Source of the DNA: Plectosphaerella cucumerina
Lineage: Eukaryota > Ascomycota > Sordariomycetes > Glomerellales > Plectosphaerellaceae
Assembly (NCBI GenBank): GCA_020746995.1
Contig: JAGPXD010000002.1
Coordinates: forward strand, 6,944,001 to 7,008,000
Direction: 5' to 3'
Length of the DNA stretch: 64,000 nucleotides
The stretch's first letter is position 1; each line of letters begins with the position of its first letter. The notes beneath the pieces are model-generated. The model had not been told where the DNA came from, did no database searches, and worked only from the letters and a program-made list of their open reading frames with translations. The position numbers were made by a program, and so were the translations under genes. Of the stretch, positions 1 through 11,378 are shown piece after piece.

Positions 1-310
1 AAACCACACAGACAGAGGGGACAGGGGTTCCAGTCACCCCGTCCAGCCCACCGGCGACCACTCTCACCGGACAGTCCAGGCCCTGTCAGTTCCCCCAAGC
101 GGGTCCCATACACCTCGGCCTGATTTTCCCCTCAAAAACCACCCAGGCCTCCTCCGCCCCCCAACCCTCTCCTCCTGCAACCCTCCCCCCCGGCCCGGTT
201 CGGAGCGAGTCGCGTGCATCAACAGAAAACAACCACTCCCATATACACATACACTGTACTTCCTGTACACACGGCCCAGTCAACGAGCGGATCATCGGCC
301 GGCAACCCGC
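1..310. other. Upstream flank of the first transcription factor gene
   Basis: No coding region is supported here. The stretch is pyrimidine-rich around positions 120-200 and ends just before the ATG at 311, so it is probably 5' UTR or promoter of the following gene. I recognise no specific regulatory site. Confidence 0.4.
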
Positions 311-2680
311 ATGGACAACGACCTGTCAGGAGCCGGGCAAGAGCCGGCCCGGAAACGGCTCCGTGCCAGCCACGCCGTGCGTTCCCCGTCGCCCCCCGTT
401 TGTCTTTGCCTGTCTGTGTCTCTGACCTCCCGTGCAGTGCGACGCGTGCAGGGCCAAGAAAGTGAGGTAAGGCGACGACGACGATCATCCTTCGTCAGTA
501 GTTCGTAGGTTTCTGACTACATGCCATCAGATGTAACGGCAACACCCCGTGCGCCGCGTGCGATGCCTCCCGGCAAGAATGCACCTATGGCTCCGAGGCC
601 AACACGTAAGAACCCGCCTGCCTCACTCATGCATCCCCGAGATATGTCCCTGATCAGTCGGCAGGCGAGGCAAAAGCGACCTCATCCTCGAGGGCGTCCT
701 CCGCGTCGAAAAGTTCCTCCAAGAGATGAAAGCCTCCATCATCATCCCGCCGGCGCCGGTAACCACCCCCCGTAAACCTCACTTCCGTCCACCGCTCACC
801 ATCACAGCCCGCACCCTCACCTCAAGACCACCACCGCCGCCCCTCCCCTCCCCGGCCATGCACCCCGCCCGAGCCGCATCCTTCTCCTCCTCCCCCCGGA
901 CCGAACTCCCCCACCACCAGCGCACTCCCCTGTCCGACTCCCACTGGCCCGTCGACAACATCAACAGCCTCGACAACGCCGTCCTGGCCTGCATGCACAC
1001 CTCGTCCACCGAGACAGTCCTCCAGTGGCCGCACTTTGACGTCTTCCCCCGCCTCCGTGACGGCTACACCTCCATCTTTCACCTCGAGCAGTCCCGGCCC
1101 CCCTTGCGAGCCCGTTCCTCCACATGGCGCCCCTTCCTCTCCGCCCGCGAGGTCGATGAGATCCTCGCCTCCTTCGGGGATACTGTGAACTTTTGGTATC
1201 CCACCATGACTGTTTCGCAGCTCGCTGAGGTCCGCGCGCTTATGGTCGACAGCGGGACAGAGTCTGACCAGGACATTGGGTTTTGTCTCGCCCTTCTTAC
1301 CATGGCTCTCGGCCTCGCCGGACAGGTCACCGCCGGTCTGACGGGGGTTGATGCCACCGACTCTGTCGAGGAGATGGAGACGCGTGCGGCCAAGAAGGCC
1401 ATGGCGGATGCTTATTTCGACAGTGCCTTGAAGCGTCTTCATGTCGTGCACACGCACATCGGGAGTGCCGCCACGCACTGCTTGTTCTTCATAGCGTGAG
1501 TCGTGCATAAGTAGAGGGGGGATGATTGTCCTGATACTAACGTGCTACGCAGCATGTACTTTGCCTTTCTGCGCCGACCCCTCCAGGCCTGGGAGTACAT
1601 CAACGCCTCATCCGCCAAGTGCTTGCTTCTCCTATCTTACCCTCCAGAAAACGAGACAGAGGACGACGGCGAGAGGATACGCCGCATCTTCTGGTCATGC
1701 TACATTCTGGAAAGGTCAGCACTTCTCCGCTCAGCCATGCCATGACTTCCACTCACACCCTCAGTGACTACCTCGCCGAGCTCCACGCTCTCCCCCAGTC
1801 CGGCATTTCTCAGACCGAGTCCTCCACGCCCCTACCAGGTGCCTACGATACCCACGCCTCAGCTCAAAAGATGGAGCTATCCTCCCTGTACTTCCTAGCC
1901 TGCATATCCATGCGGCGGCTTCTCAACCGCGTCCACCACCTCCTGTACGCCCGCGACTCCGGTACCGCCCTCAACCCAGCCCGCTTCCCCGCCGTCGTCC
2001 GCGAGCTGGACCACCAACTCGAGGAGTGGCGAGAGGTCCTGCCGCAGGCCTTCGCCTTTAGCGTCGGCTTTAACGAGGTGGGCGCCGGCAGCCAGGCCAC
2101 CGAGACCGAGGCCGGTGGCTTCCTCCGGCAGAGGTATTTGACCTGCCGAAGCGTCATCTACCGGCCATACCTCATGTGGATGCTGAGCGGCATGGGTCCG
2201 ACGACGGCGGCGCAAAGCCCTGGGCAGTCATCCGTTGGCAGAGAGGCGTTGAGGAACTGCAAAATGTGTCTGGACGCGTGTCTGCTGCACATTCTGAACC
2301 TTCGTGGCTTTGGCCAGACTGTGCTGGCAGACACTTGGATCTGCAGTCTCAGGTACGCCGACGATTTCCCCAGCCTCCTTTGGGAGACCAAATCAGCTAA
2401 CACATTCAGCATGGCCGGGGCGATGCTCATGCTGCTCGCAGCCTGCCGCGTGACGGATCTCCAGGCCCTCCTCGGCCCTGAAGTCCTCGTCGCCGGGGAA
2501 CACCTCCAGACCTTACTAGAAAGATGGCAGGCGTTCATGGGGAACCCGCGCTCCCCAAGCGTGGAGCAGAGCATGAAGCTGATAGCCGACGCCGACCGGC
2601 TGATCAAGCAGGTCTACAAGTCCCAGGAGCACGGCCCAGCCGTTGAGATAGCAGGCGTAGCACCAAAACAGGCGTACTGA
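311..2680 (+). CDS. Zn2Cys6 fungal transcription factor with MHR-type middle domain
   Basis: Putative nuclear DNA-binding regulator. I model seven exons: 311-376, 438-466, 531-605, 665-1495, 1553-1714, 1765-2352 and 2410-2680, giving 673 residues. All junctions are GT..AG and keep phase. Splicing the first three exons assembles a complete binuclear zinc cluster with cysteines at residues 23, 26, 33, 39, 42 and 49 (CX2CX6CX5CX2CX6C), preceded by a basic RKRLR patch. None of this is readable without splicing, because introns fall just before the first Cys, just before the third Cys, and after the cluster. The rest resembles the fungal_trans middle homology region, with helical segments such as RRIFWSCYILER and YLTCRSVIYRPYL. 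The target genes cannot be told from sequence. The gene converges on the minus-strand factor that ends at 2689. Confidence 0.9.
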
Positions 2681-2688
2681 AGACCTGT

Positions 2689-4783
2689 CTACCTGCCCCG
2701 ACACGCCTGCACCAGCTCATGCAGCTCCTCCAGGGAGGCCTGGCCGATCTTCTGCAGGTAGGCACACTGTGGCCCCGGGAGCAGCGAGATCTGGATGCAG
2801 CCCTGCGCCAGCCATGCCAGGCTCGCCGAGTGACGGGACAGTCCGCCCACGAGCACCTTGTCTGGGCCGAGTCGCTTGATGGTGGCCTCCCAGAGCTCGA
2901 ACCATCTCGACGTGGCACGCAAGAGAGGTGGGCCCATGATCGGCAGCATGGCCATCAGCCGAGCAGACACGATCATTCCGTGGATAGCTGTGCTGTCAGT
3001 TACAGAGTTGACTGCCGCACGGGGAGTCTCCACTCACCAAACACAATCATGAGCATGTCCAGAAGATTGGCAGGGTTGCGAGGGAAATGGGCCACGCCAG
3101 CCCACTTGTCCTGCATCAGGGCCTCTATGCAATCCTTGATGGACGTAGGAGGCGCCACGATGCAATCCGGTCTGGAGAGTATGCTGCGGAATGTGGCCTC
3201 GTCCCTGGCATCCCACAGCTCGGGCGCGCAAGGCATGTCAGATCTCATTTCGGTGACGGCCATTTGAGGCGGCGCATTGAACCAACCCGACTGTTGGAAA
3301 GCGGTGAAAGCAACCCACGCCACGACCCTACAAGCCATCAGCATCTTGCCATCGAAACGTTGGGGTTGATTGCAGCGTACCTGATGCAGGATTCTGTGGC
3401 GACAAAGTCCTCCCAGGCCGTCTCATGGAGCGGCTTCTGATGGCGGACGGTGGTGAGGCCCAGGTCGCGCACAATTGAGACGAGTATCTGTGGCCTCTGA
3501 AGGTTGAGAATGTTTTCGATACGAGCCTTCTTCGTGGCAGTAGATATCCCGTATATCTCCAGCGTCGCGGCAATCGTGTCTATCAGCTGCTTGGGCGGCA
3601 GACCGTTCACTCGAACGCTACCCTGCGTGGCGACGACCTGCTCGAGGCGGCGGAAGATGTAAAATTCAGCGACGCGATACATCGACGTGGCAGCTATAGC
3701 GTCATCCTGAGGGGCCAGCCTGGCAGAGCCATTCAGCATCAGTCCCAATAAGAGCTCAGGAACGGTCGTCTCGTAATCAAAGCTAGGCTTGTGTGTGACG
3801 GGGAAGCTGCGGTGGTTCTCGCGGTAGAGGGCAGTGATGAAGACCTTGGCGTTGTGCGGGGTGAAGACGGTCCTGGCAACGGCCTCGTCGAAACTGCCGT
3901 CATAGAGGGGATCAGACGAGAATAACTCGTGTGTCTGCTTCAGTTCCGAGATCAAGTAGTTCATCCGCTCCTCGAGGACCGTCGCCGTGCCTTCCGAGTG
4001 CTCGCTGAGGTCCATCTGGAGATTGTCAAGCCCAGAATCATCCGCCATGAGATCGGTGAAACTCATAGGAAAGAAGTCCTGGAAGAAGGACTGTTCCGGC
4101 AGGGTGTTGAACGAGAAGAAACCCAATCCCACAGTGGGGATGTCATCGTCCTCCCCCTCGGGCTCCTTGAGCAGGGTGTTGAGCATCGAGTCGGCCGAAG
4201 GGTCAGTCAGCTCGAGGAGGAATGGGATTGAAAGCCTCTCATCCTCCTCGCTGTTCTGGTGAGGCTTCAAGGGGTCCAGTGTCTTTGAGTTTGACGGATC
4301 TTCGGAGGCCTTGACATAAGTGCACTCGATCTGACGAGACGCGCATCGGTGGCATGGCCTGCCCAGGTCACAGGCGAGCTTGCAGTTGGAGCAGGCGTCG
4401 CATGCGCGCGTCTTCTGGCCGCGCTTGACTGCCCGGATCTCAGTGGGTCCGCTCTGGTCGCCGGGCCCCCTGGATGTGCAGGTTGCGGCATGCTTGCGGC
4501 AGACATCGCTGAGGGATGGTGTGAGCAGGAAGAGGTAAGGGTCCGGGAGGACGGAGAGATGGCACTTACCGCCTCAGAAAGTTCTTGCGGCAGTACGGAC
4601 AGGTAAACTGATTGGCTCCGGAGTCTGAGAACGACCCGTTAGACCGTATCACTCAAGTTTACGATGCGAAAGCTCCGAGCCCGACTCGGTACGACGTTTG
4701 GGTCACTCACGGGTGGCTTCATGGCGCCGGAGGTGGGTACTTCTCTGGTACACCTTGCCGCAGGTCGAGCACTCGAACGACAT
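2689..4783 (-). CDS. Dual C2H2 and Zn2Cys6 transcription factor
   Basis: Nuclear regulator combining two kinds of zinc module. Exons, read on the minus strand, are 4783-4711, 4624-4570, 4508-3381, 3327-3038 and 2987-2689, giving 614 residues. Finger 1 uses C5, C8, H21 and H25; H25 is created at the first splice junction. Finger 2 uses C33, C36, H49 and C53, so its last ligand is Cys (CCHC). A canonical Zn2Cys6 cluster follows at C79, C82, C89, C95, C98 and C105, with an extra C85. The C-terminal part resembles the fungal_trans middle homology region. At the fourth junction only the acceptor at 3328 keeps frame; the next CAG does not. C2H2 plus C6 regulators are a known fungal class, but the pathway controlled is unknown. 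It is divergent from the complex I subunit gene at 5222. Confidence 0.9.
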
Positions 4784-5221
4784 TGCTGCTGGCTAATATA
4801 CCTTGGCTATTGGGGGCGCTGTCCCGGGGCGGCAGTGAGGGTGGCAGTTGGCTGGTGGGATGAAAGGGAGACGTCGAGGCGGTGGGTTTGATCAAGACGT
4901 GGTGGGTTTTACCCGACTCCCGATGCCCCGCTCCTTCCCACTTCGAGTGGCTGTGATTGGTCAATGGCTCGGTATAAGAGGTACGTACCTATCAAGGCAC
5001 CTTCTCAGGCATGAAGGACGGAGACATTCGGATCTTTGGGTCATCTTCTTGTGGACTTACTTGGAGTTATTCCTCGTCCTTCTCTTCTCTCCTCTTCATC
5101 CGTTTATTCCATTCTTGTGTGTGGTGAGGTGTTGCCTAGAGTCCTGCTGCACGAACCCCGAGTCCACCCTCGACCTTCACCACGACACTTGCTTCAGGAC
5201 TGGAGATATCTAACCAAGGAA
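4784..5221. promoter_or_regulatory. Bidirectional promoter between the dual-finger factor and PSST
   Basis: This 438-bp gap separates two divergent start codons. On the plus strand an inverted CCAAT (ATTGG) lies at 4956-4960 and a TATA-like TATAAG at 4973-4978, about 245 bp before the PSST ATG. Near the minus-strand start there is a GCCAAG (PacC-type) hexamer on the minus strand at about 4802-4807, next to a CCAAT box. Motif matches this short occur by chance, so function is inferred from position only. Confidence 0.45.
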
Positions 5222-6088
5222 ATGGCTAGCATGGGAAGCTTATTGGCCCTTGGTAATTTCATCTTGAAATCCAAACACAGGAGCAGACTTCGAACAGTGG
5301 CTAACTTCAACCAAGGCCTGACCAGGTCAGCCGCCTCTCGGTGCTTGAGATCCAGCACCCTTCACACCCGTCTCGCCACAACTTCGCACCGCAATAAACC
5401 TTACAAGACTAAGAGCCATGGTCTCAGATACATCGCTTCATCCGCTAGCTCCCGAACCGAATCCAAATCAACCTCCGGCCTGCCCTCCCGCCAACGCCGC
5501 GAAGTCTCCCTCCAGCAGAAAGACAGCAATGCAGTCGAATACTTCCTGTCAGCCCCCCTCCATTCATTCAACGCACATCATCCATTCAAGACTATGACCA
5601 TCTATTTGAGACCATCGTAGACGCTAACTTCTCCCAGAACATCCATCGACCGCCTCGCCAACTGGGCCCGCCAAGGCTCCTTCTGGCCCCTCTCCTTCGG
5701 CCTCGCCTGCTGCAGCGTCGAGATGATGCACGTCTCCATGCCGCGCTACGACCAAGACCGCCTGGGCATCATCTTCCGCGCCTCTCCCCGCCAGTCCGAC
5801 GTCATGATCGTAGCCGGCACCGTCACCAACAAGATGAGTACCGCCTTGCGACAGGTGTACGATCAGATGCCCGAGCCACGCTGGGTCATCAGCATGGGCA
5901 GCTGCGCCAACGGCGGCGGGTACTACCACTACAGCTACTCCGTCGTGCGCGGCGTCGACCGTATCGTGCCGGTGGATGTCTACGTGCCTGGGTGTCCGCC
6001 GACGGCAGAGGCGCTGATGCAGGGTATCTTTGTGCTACAGAGGAAGATTCGGAATGAGAGGAAGTCGAGGATGTGGTATCGGAAGTGA
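5222..6088 (+). CDS. NDUFS7: NADH:ubiquinone oxidoreductase PSST subunit (NDUFS7/NuoB type), mitochondrial
   Basis: Core complex I subunit that carries iron-sulfur cluster N2 and passes electrons to ubiquinone in the mitochondrial inner membrane. Exons 5222-5252, 5316-5547 and 5638-6088 give 237 residues. The N-terminal roughly 80 residues are rich in Arg and Ser and poor in acid, as expected of a presequence. The conserved body carries all four 4Fe-4S cysteines: C112 and C113 (GLACC), C177 (SMGSC) and C207 (VPGCPP). Intron 1 is 63 bp with a CTAAC branch site and an AAG acceptor. It is a multiple of three without a stop, so a retained form would also be open; I prefer the spliced form. Intron 2 also has a CTAAC branch site. 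Length fits fungal PSST subunits. Confidence 0.95.
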
Positions 6089-7263
6089 GGGAAGGGACGA
6101 GCTTTATCGGCCGTCGAAAATGTGCACAGATACGTCTGTTGAGCAGATGGGTATTCTTAGGCATGGGGTGGCACACCACCCCCTTTACCCCTGACCGAGC
6201 CACACCGAGACCCTCGATAGCCTCCCCTGCCAAGGCAGCTGCCCAACGAGAACGAAACAGCCTTTGTGACATTTGGCCTAGCTCTCCGAGCACGCTTGCT
6301 TCCCGCCGCAGAGCCTCATCTATGCTTTGTACCCCCTCCCTCCCGCCTCCTATCCTTGAACCCCCGGCAGGTGTTCGTCCTGACACCCCAGCCCGCTCAC
6401 ACCTACCAGTGCAAGATCCCTCAAGGCTGGTGCTCCGCATGCTCGCGAACAAGCTCACTCGAAACATTGGCAGGCAGGGCGGGCCGATGTGCTGCAGCAC
6501 CACGGGCCCTGACTGGGTCCAGCCTGTGAGGTTGATCGTATTCGAGTGAGTGGAGTTGTGTGAACCTCAGGGGCGTCTATGAAGTATCACCAGAAGTGCG
6601 GCTACGAGTCTGATGTGAGGGGCATACTAGAGGTATACAAGGTGTAGTCTCACAAGGTAGCATTTCAGAGTTCCATCGTAGCGCACAACTCCTGAGCTGA
6701 CATCAACACAGGGTCAGGGACTCGGCGGCCTCGTGACAGCTCTCCGAATAGCTTCATCGTCGGCGGCAACAGAATTTATCACGACACGTGTGACCTTGGA
6801 AGTTGAAGATAATGTTCAAGATTCTATGAAATGTCCGGTATTGTGTCCATCAGGACAACCGAGAACTAAGTCTGACAAAGTAACGTTGACATTTGAGTGA
6901 AGCAGCCAAGTATACACATGAAATAGTCTCCCAAGTGTTCCTCTGCCTTTGAACCAATGAATCAGCCCGCCTCTCCCTTCGCGGCGCCTTTTTCTTCCCC
7001 TTGAGTGTCATCCCCAGTCGTGCCCCCGATCCAATCTCGAGGCTTTGCGGCCGTGACTGGCATGTCGTTCATCCTCCCCCGGTTTGTGGGATAAAAAATG
7101 ATGAACTTGTTTCTAAATGCACCCCATGCAGAGAAATATCGTTCCCGCTTGATTGATCAATCAAATGACAAGAAATGTCGGCTTAGCCCAGACAGGCCGG
7201 TGGTATATGCACACGACGCTGCTGGATGCTGGTATCTTCCCTTCTCTCACTCTCGCTCTCCAC
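6089..7263. other. Convergent 3' region between PSST and the ENA ATPase
   Basis: These 1175 bp hold no supported gene. Both flanking genes end here, so it should contain two 3' UTRs. The open frames inside are short and lack recognisable domains. The segment around 6590-6920 is visibly less GC-rich than the flanking genes. Confidence 0.5.
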
Positions 7264-10200
7264 TCATTGCGCCTCAATGTCCTTGGTGGGACGGTTTGCG
7301 ACAGGCTGCTCGGCGGCAGGCTTCTCCGACAGCACCTTCTCGCCATTGTTGGGGCTGGGGGTGCCGGAGTTGTCCTTGCTCTTGTAGTCGACGCCGCCGA
7401 GGTCGTAGTAGACGCCGAAGACGCGGCCCTCGACATCGGTAATACCAGCGGTCTTCTTGGCGGCCTGGCGGCGGAAGAAGACTCGCTTGAGCCACTTGTA
7501 GAACTCAATGCCGACAAAGAAGAGGATGGCGGCGATGAAGACAACAGCCCACTCCCAGGTGATGGCAGAGTGCTTGAAGACGACAGTGTTGAGGGTGGGG
7601 ATGTAGTTGAGGGGGAAGACGGTAATGAAGCCGAAGACGACGGCGGAGAAGAGGAGCTTGTTGCGCCAGACGTCGTGCATCCACTGGGTGAAGTACTTCT
7701 TGCTCTTGGGAACCATGCGGAAGAAGGAGCGGCGCATGTTGATCATCTCCCAGGCGAGGAACAGAGACTGCCAGGTGAGGGACGCGAAGCAGGTAGCACG
7801 GGCGCGGAAGACGGTGTCGCAGCCAGGGGACCAGTCGCGGTTGCAGTTCTCGCCGAAGTCGCCGTCGCCGAAGCCGAACATAACGACGAGGAAAGAACCC
7901 ATGCAGAGGGCAGCGGTCCAGAGACCGTAGGCAAGCATGTCGCACATGAGCTCGGGAGTGAAGACACCCTGCTTGAGCTACACAAATGGGTCAGTCCATG
8001 TTTGTCTGGCGCGGGGATGCTTTGTTGACTTACGTTCTGGGGAGGACGCTGCATGATATCGGGGGCGGCAATCTCGAATCCGAGACCCATGTCGGGCAGG
8101 CCGGAGGTGATCATGATAATCCACATGACCTGAACGGGAGCCAGAGGGAACACGGAAAGACCGCTGCTGTCCTTGAAGGCAAGACCGATAAGCAGGACAC
8201 AGGCCTGGGCGATGTTCTGAGCGAGCACGTGGAGGACGAACTTCTGGATGTTGTCGAACATGCGGCGACCCTCCTCGACGGCGTTGAGGATAGAAGCAAA
8301 GTTGTCGTCGGTGAGCACGATATCAGAAGCCTCCTTGGCGACATCGGAACCGGCTTGACCCATGGCAATACCAACGTCGGCACGCTTGAGCGAGGGAGAG
8401 TCGTTGACACCGTCACCGGTCATGGCGACGAAGCGCTCGCGACGGTGAAGAGCCTCAATCATGCGGACCTTGGTCTGGGGAGCGCAACGGGCGACAACGA
8501 GAGGAAGGCGGGGAAGCTCATCAATCTCCTCATCGGTGAGCTTGTCGAAATCGTGAGCGGCCATAACCATAGTCTTGGCGACATCGGCAGCGATCTCGTT
8601 CATGCGGGTAGGCAGGATGCCGACCTCGAGGGCGATGGCACGGGCGGTCTCAGGGTGGTCACCAGTCAGCATGTGGACGCTGACACCAGCCTCGTGGAAC
8701 ATGGCGACGGAAGGACCAGACTCGGGGCGGGGAGGGTCGTAGAGGCCGATGAGACCGCGGAAGGTGAGGTCGTGCTCGTAAAGGGCGCGGTCAAGGTTCT
8801 CGTGACCATCGACAGGGCCGATGTCCTCCTTGGTGGCGAAGGCAAGAACACGGAGACCAAGGCGGGCAAGCGACTCCATGTTGTTGAGGATCTGTCCCTC
8901 GGTCTCCTTGGTGAGCTCGACAACCTCGTTGCCGACCTGAATCTTGGGGCAAGAGGAGATGACACGCTCGACGGCGCCCTTGGTGAAGAGCCAGTTCTTG
9001 TTCTCCTGGGCGTCGGAGAAGACGACGGACATCTTCTTGACGTCAGAATCGAAGGGGAACTCGGCAATCTGGTTCCAGCGGTTGCCCTCGCCAGAAAGCC
9101 TGAGACGGTTCCAGTTGAAGCGCGAGGCAAAGACCTGGATGGCAATCTCGGTGGGGTCACCACGAGCGTGCCACTCGCCCTCTTTGTTCTGGTGGACGGT
9201 GGCCAGGTTGGCAAGAGAGGCGACGTTCATGTAGGTCTCGAGAGTCTTGCTGCTGTTGACATGGTCGCCGGGGTTCTCCATGATGTCGCCCTCTGCACCC
9301 TCAGCCTGGAAAGCGATGTTCCTGGGCTCGTCGGCGCGGGAGGAGAGGGAACCCTTGGTGGGGTTGAAGGGCTCGGTGGCGTCCTTGACGGAGAAGGTGC
9401 CGACACCGGGGATCCAGGCCTTGCGGACAACCATGTTACCTTGAGTCAGAGTACCGGTCTTGTCGGAGCAAATGTCTACATGATGGTTAGTCTGGGTGGT
9501 TCTCCAGGGACTGGAGCAGGACATACTAGTGACGCCACCAAGAGCCTCGAGGGACTTGAGGTTGCGGACGATGACGTGACGCTGCACCATGCGCTTGGTT
9601 CCGGCGGCCATGGTGATGGTCAAGACGACGACGAGCGAGGCGGGAATCATGGACAAACCAGTGGCGACGGCGTAAATGATGACCTCCTGCTCGCCCCTGA
9701 AGTCGTTGGCGGCCATGACGATGATGGCGCAGACGACGGCGATACCGAAGAGGAGCAGAGCCAGCTGGGACAGCTTCCTCTGGAGGGGAGTTCCGACGTT
9801 AACACCGAGGAAGACACCAACGGCATCAGTAGCAGTGAGGACACCAGCCTGGAGGTAACGACCGGGGGAGGCGGTGCCGTCGTCCTTGCGCTTGACCGGG
9901 CGGCGGCGAGACGTCTTACCCCTCAGCGCAGCGGCGATCTGGCCAATCTCGGTGTACATGCCGGTAGCGAAGACAATACCGCGGGCACGGCCCTTGGTGA
10001 CAGTGGAGGAGCTGTAGGCGACGTTGAGACGGTCACCAGGGCCGGTGTCGTCGTTGAAGGTCTGCGTGGGCTCCTTGCGGACGGGCAGAGACTCGCCAGT
10101 GAGCAGAGCCTCGTTGGTCTCGAAGTTGACGGCCTCGATGATCCTGACATCGGCGGGGATAGTGTCACCAGTCTTGAGCTCAACCATGTCGCCAGGGACG

Positions 10201-10748
10201 ATCTCGACGGTGGGAACGGTGATGTTGGAGCCGTCACGGACGGCGGAGGCGGTGGGGGAAGAGAGCGAGCGGAGCGAGTCCATGGTCTTGGCGGCCTTGA
10301 ACTCCTGCTGGAAACCGACGATGATGTTGAGGAGGATGACACCGGTGACGACACCACCCTCGATCCAAGACTCGATACCGAAAGAAGCACCCATGGCAAG
10401 GATAAGCACCTGGGAGGAGCCGTGTTAGTCAAAGGTCGCAATGGCACCCAATCGATGTCGGCGAGCGAGCGAGCGAGAAAGAGGAAAACTTACCAGGGTC
10501 ATGGCGTTGGCGACCTGGGCGACGAGGATCTTGACGGGCTGGACACCCTTCTCCTCGCCGAACTGGTTCTTGCCATACTCCTCGAGACGCCCCTTGGCGT
10601 CCGAGTCGGTCAGACCATCTTCGGGGTTGGCCTTCAGCTCCTCGACAACCTGCTCAATGGACAGGGCGTGAGGGGGCCTGGAGAGCGGCTTGTTGGCCTG
10701 TCCGGAGACGTGGTTGGTAACGGACTCGTCGAGCTCGGTGCCTCCCAT
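7264..10748 (-). CDS. ena1: ENA-type (P-type IID) sodium/potassium efflux ATPase
   Basis: Plasma-membrane P-type ATPase that exports Na+ (and K+) using ATP. Exons, read on the minus strand, are 10748-10494, 10409-9527, 9475-8034 and 7977-7264, giving 1097 residues. The order is an N-terminal cation-ATPase domain (HALSIEQVVEEL), actuator loop with TGES at 189-192, an M4-like segment (IPASLVVVLTITMA), the phosphorylation motif DKTGT with catalytic D384, the ATP-binding domain, and the hinge TGDGVND at 732-738. C-terminal membrane segments and a hydrophilic tail follow. D384 is read only after splicing across the 51-bp intron at 9476-9526. The M4 sequence and overall length favour ENA over SERCA or H+-ATPase classes. 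ENA genes are typically induced by alkaline pH and salt; GCCAAG sites lie upstream. Confidence 0.95.
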
Positions 10749-10906
10749 GATGGCGGTTTTGGGGGTTGGCTCGAAAGTCGGGTTTTGGGTTCCTCGGGGG
10801 AAATCAGCCGACTGAGAACGTGTCTCAACGTTTCAGTGACGGCTAAACGCGGGAATGGCTGGGTCGTCTCGTCTGGGCGGACAAGCGAGATTCCAGCGCT
10901 ACCGGG

Positions 10907-10912
10907 CTTGGC
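10907..10912 (-). promoter_or_regulatory. PacC-like GCCAAG site, proximal
   Basis: The minus strand reads GCCAAG about 160 bp before the ENA start codon. GCCARG is the consensus of the alkaline-pH regulator PacC/Rim101. A single hexamer has little weight alone; the other sites upstream and the known pH control of ENA genes raise its interest. Confidence 0.35.
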
Positions 10913-11139
10913 GTTGTTGCTACGGGGTGAGATGAGGAAGAGGGCGAAGCTGCTGGGCGCAGGACGCAAGTTTTCTTCTTGTGATCGAATTGATTTTTTG
11001 GAGCGGTTAGGAGGGGCTATCAGCCAGGTTCGTCGTCCGAGGCCTCGGGGGATCCCTCAGTCTCTTTCCTATCCCTTCCAAGCCGGGAGCACAGAGCAAG
11101 CAAGCTCATGTAGTGGCGGGCTGGAGCTGGGTGGTGGTG

Positions 11140-11330
11140 TGTGAGTGGTGGAGTGGAGAGGGGAGGAATAAAAAGAAAGATTAGAAGGAAAGGGAAGATG
11201 TCGAGAAGGCCCTTGGTGAGAGAAGCTACTCGAGATGAAGAGGAAGAGGAGGAAGACGAGGTCGAGAGAAGGTGGGCATGGGGAAAAGTTAAAAGAGACA
11301 ATGAGCCCCGGGGTCGGGGTTCGGTTCCTC
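11140..11330 (-). promoter_or_regulatory. Pyrimidine-rich tract on the ENA sense strand
   Basis: The plus strand is strongly purine-rich (AAG/GAG-rich), so the ENA-sense strand is a CT-rich tract about 390-580 bp before its ATG. Such tracts often precede transcription starts of highly expressed fungal genes. The role here is inferred from position. Confidence 0.35.
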
Positions 11331-11366
11331 GTTTCGTGGGGCGTGGGATGAGAAGGATATCTCGTG

Positions 11367-11378
11367 CTTGGCCTTGGC
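11367..11378 (-). promoter_or_regulatory. Tandem PacC-like sites upstream of ENA
   Basis: The minus strand carries two directly adjacent GCCAAG hexamers, about 620 bp before the ENA ATG. A further GCCAAG lies at 11587-11592. Two abutting consensus sites are less likely by chance than one, and ENA genes in other fungi are alkaline-induced. Confidence 0.45.

Noticed and set aside
3291..3380. Acceptor CAG at 3291 for the third intron of the dual-finger factor
   Set aside because: It breaks the reading frame; the TAG at 3328 keeps phase and restores a sequence typical of the middle homology region.
7986..11144. A 1052-codon open frame on the plus strand, antisense to the ENA ATPase
   Set aside because: It mirrors the ENA exons, reads through that gene's introns and has no domain resemblance. 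Its Gly/Asp/Val/Leu-rich translation is what the antisense of GC-rich codon use produces.
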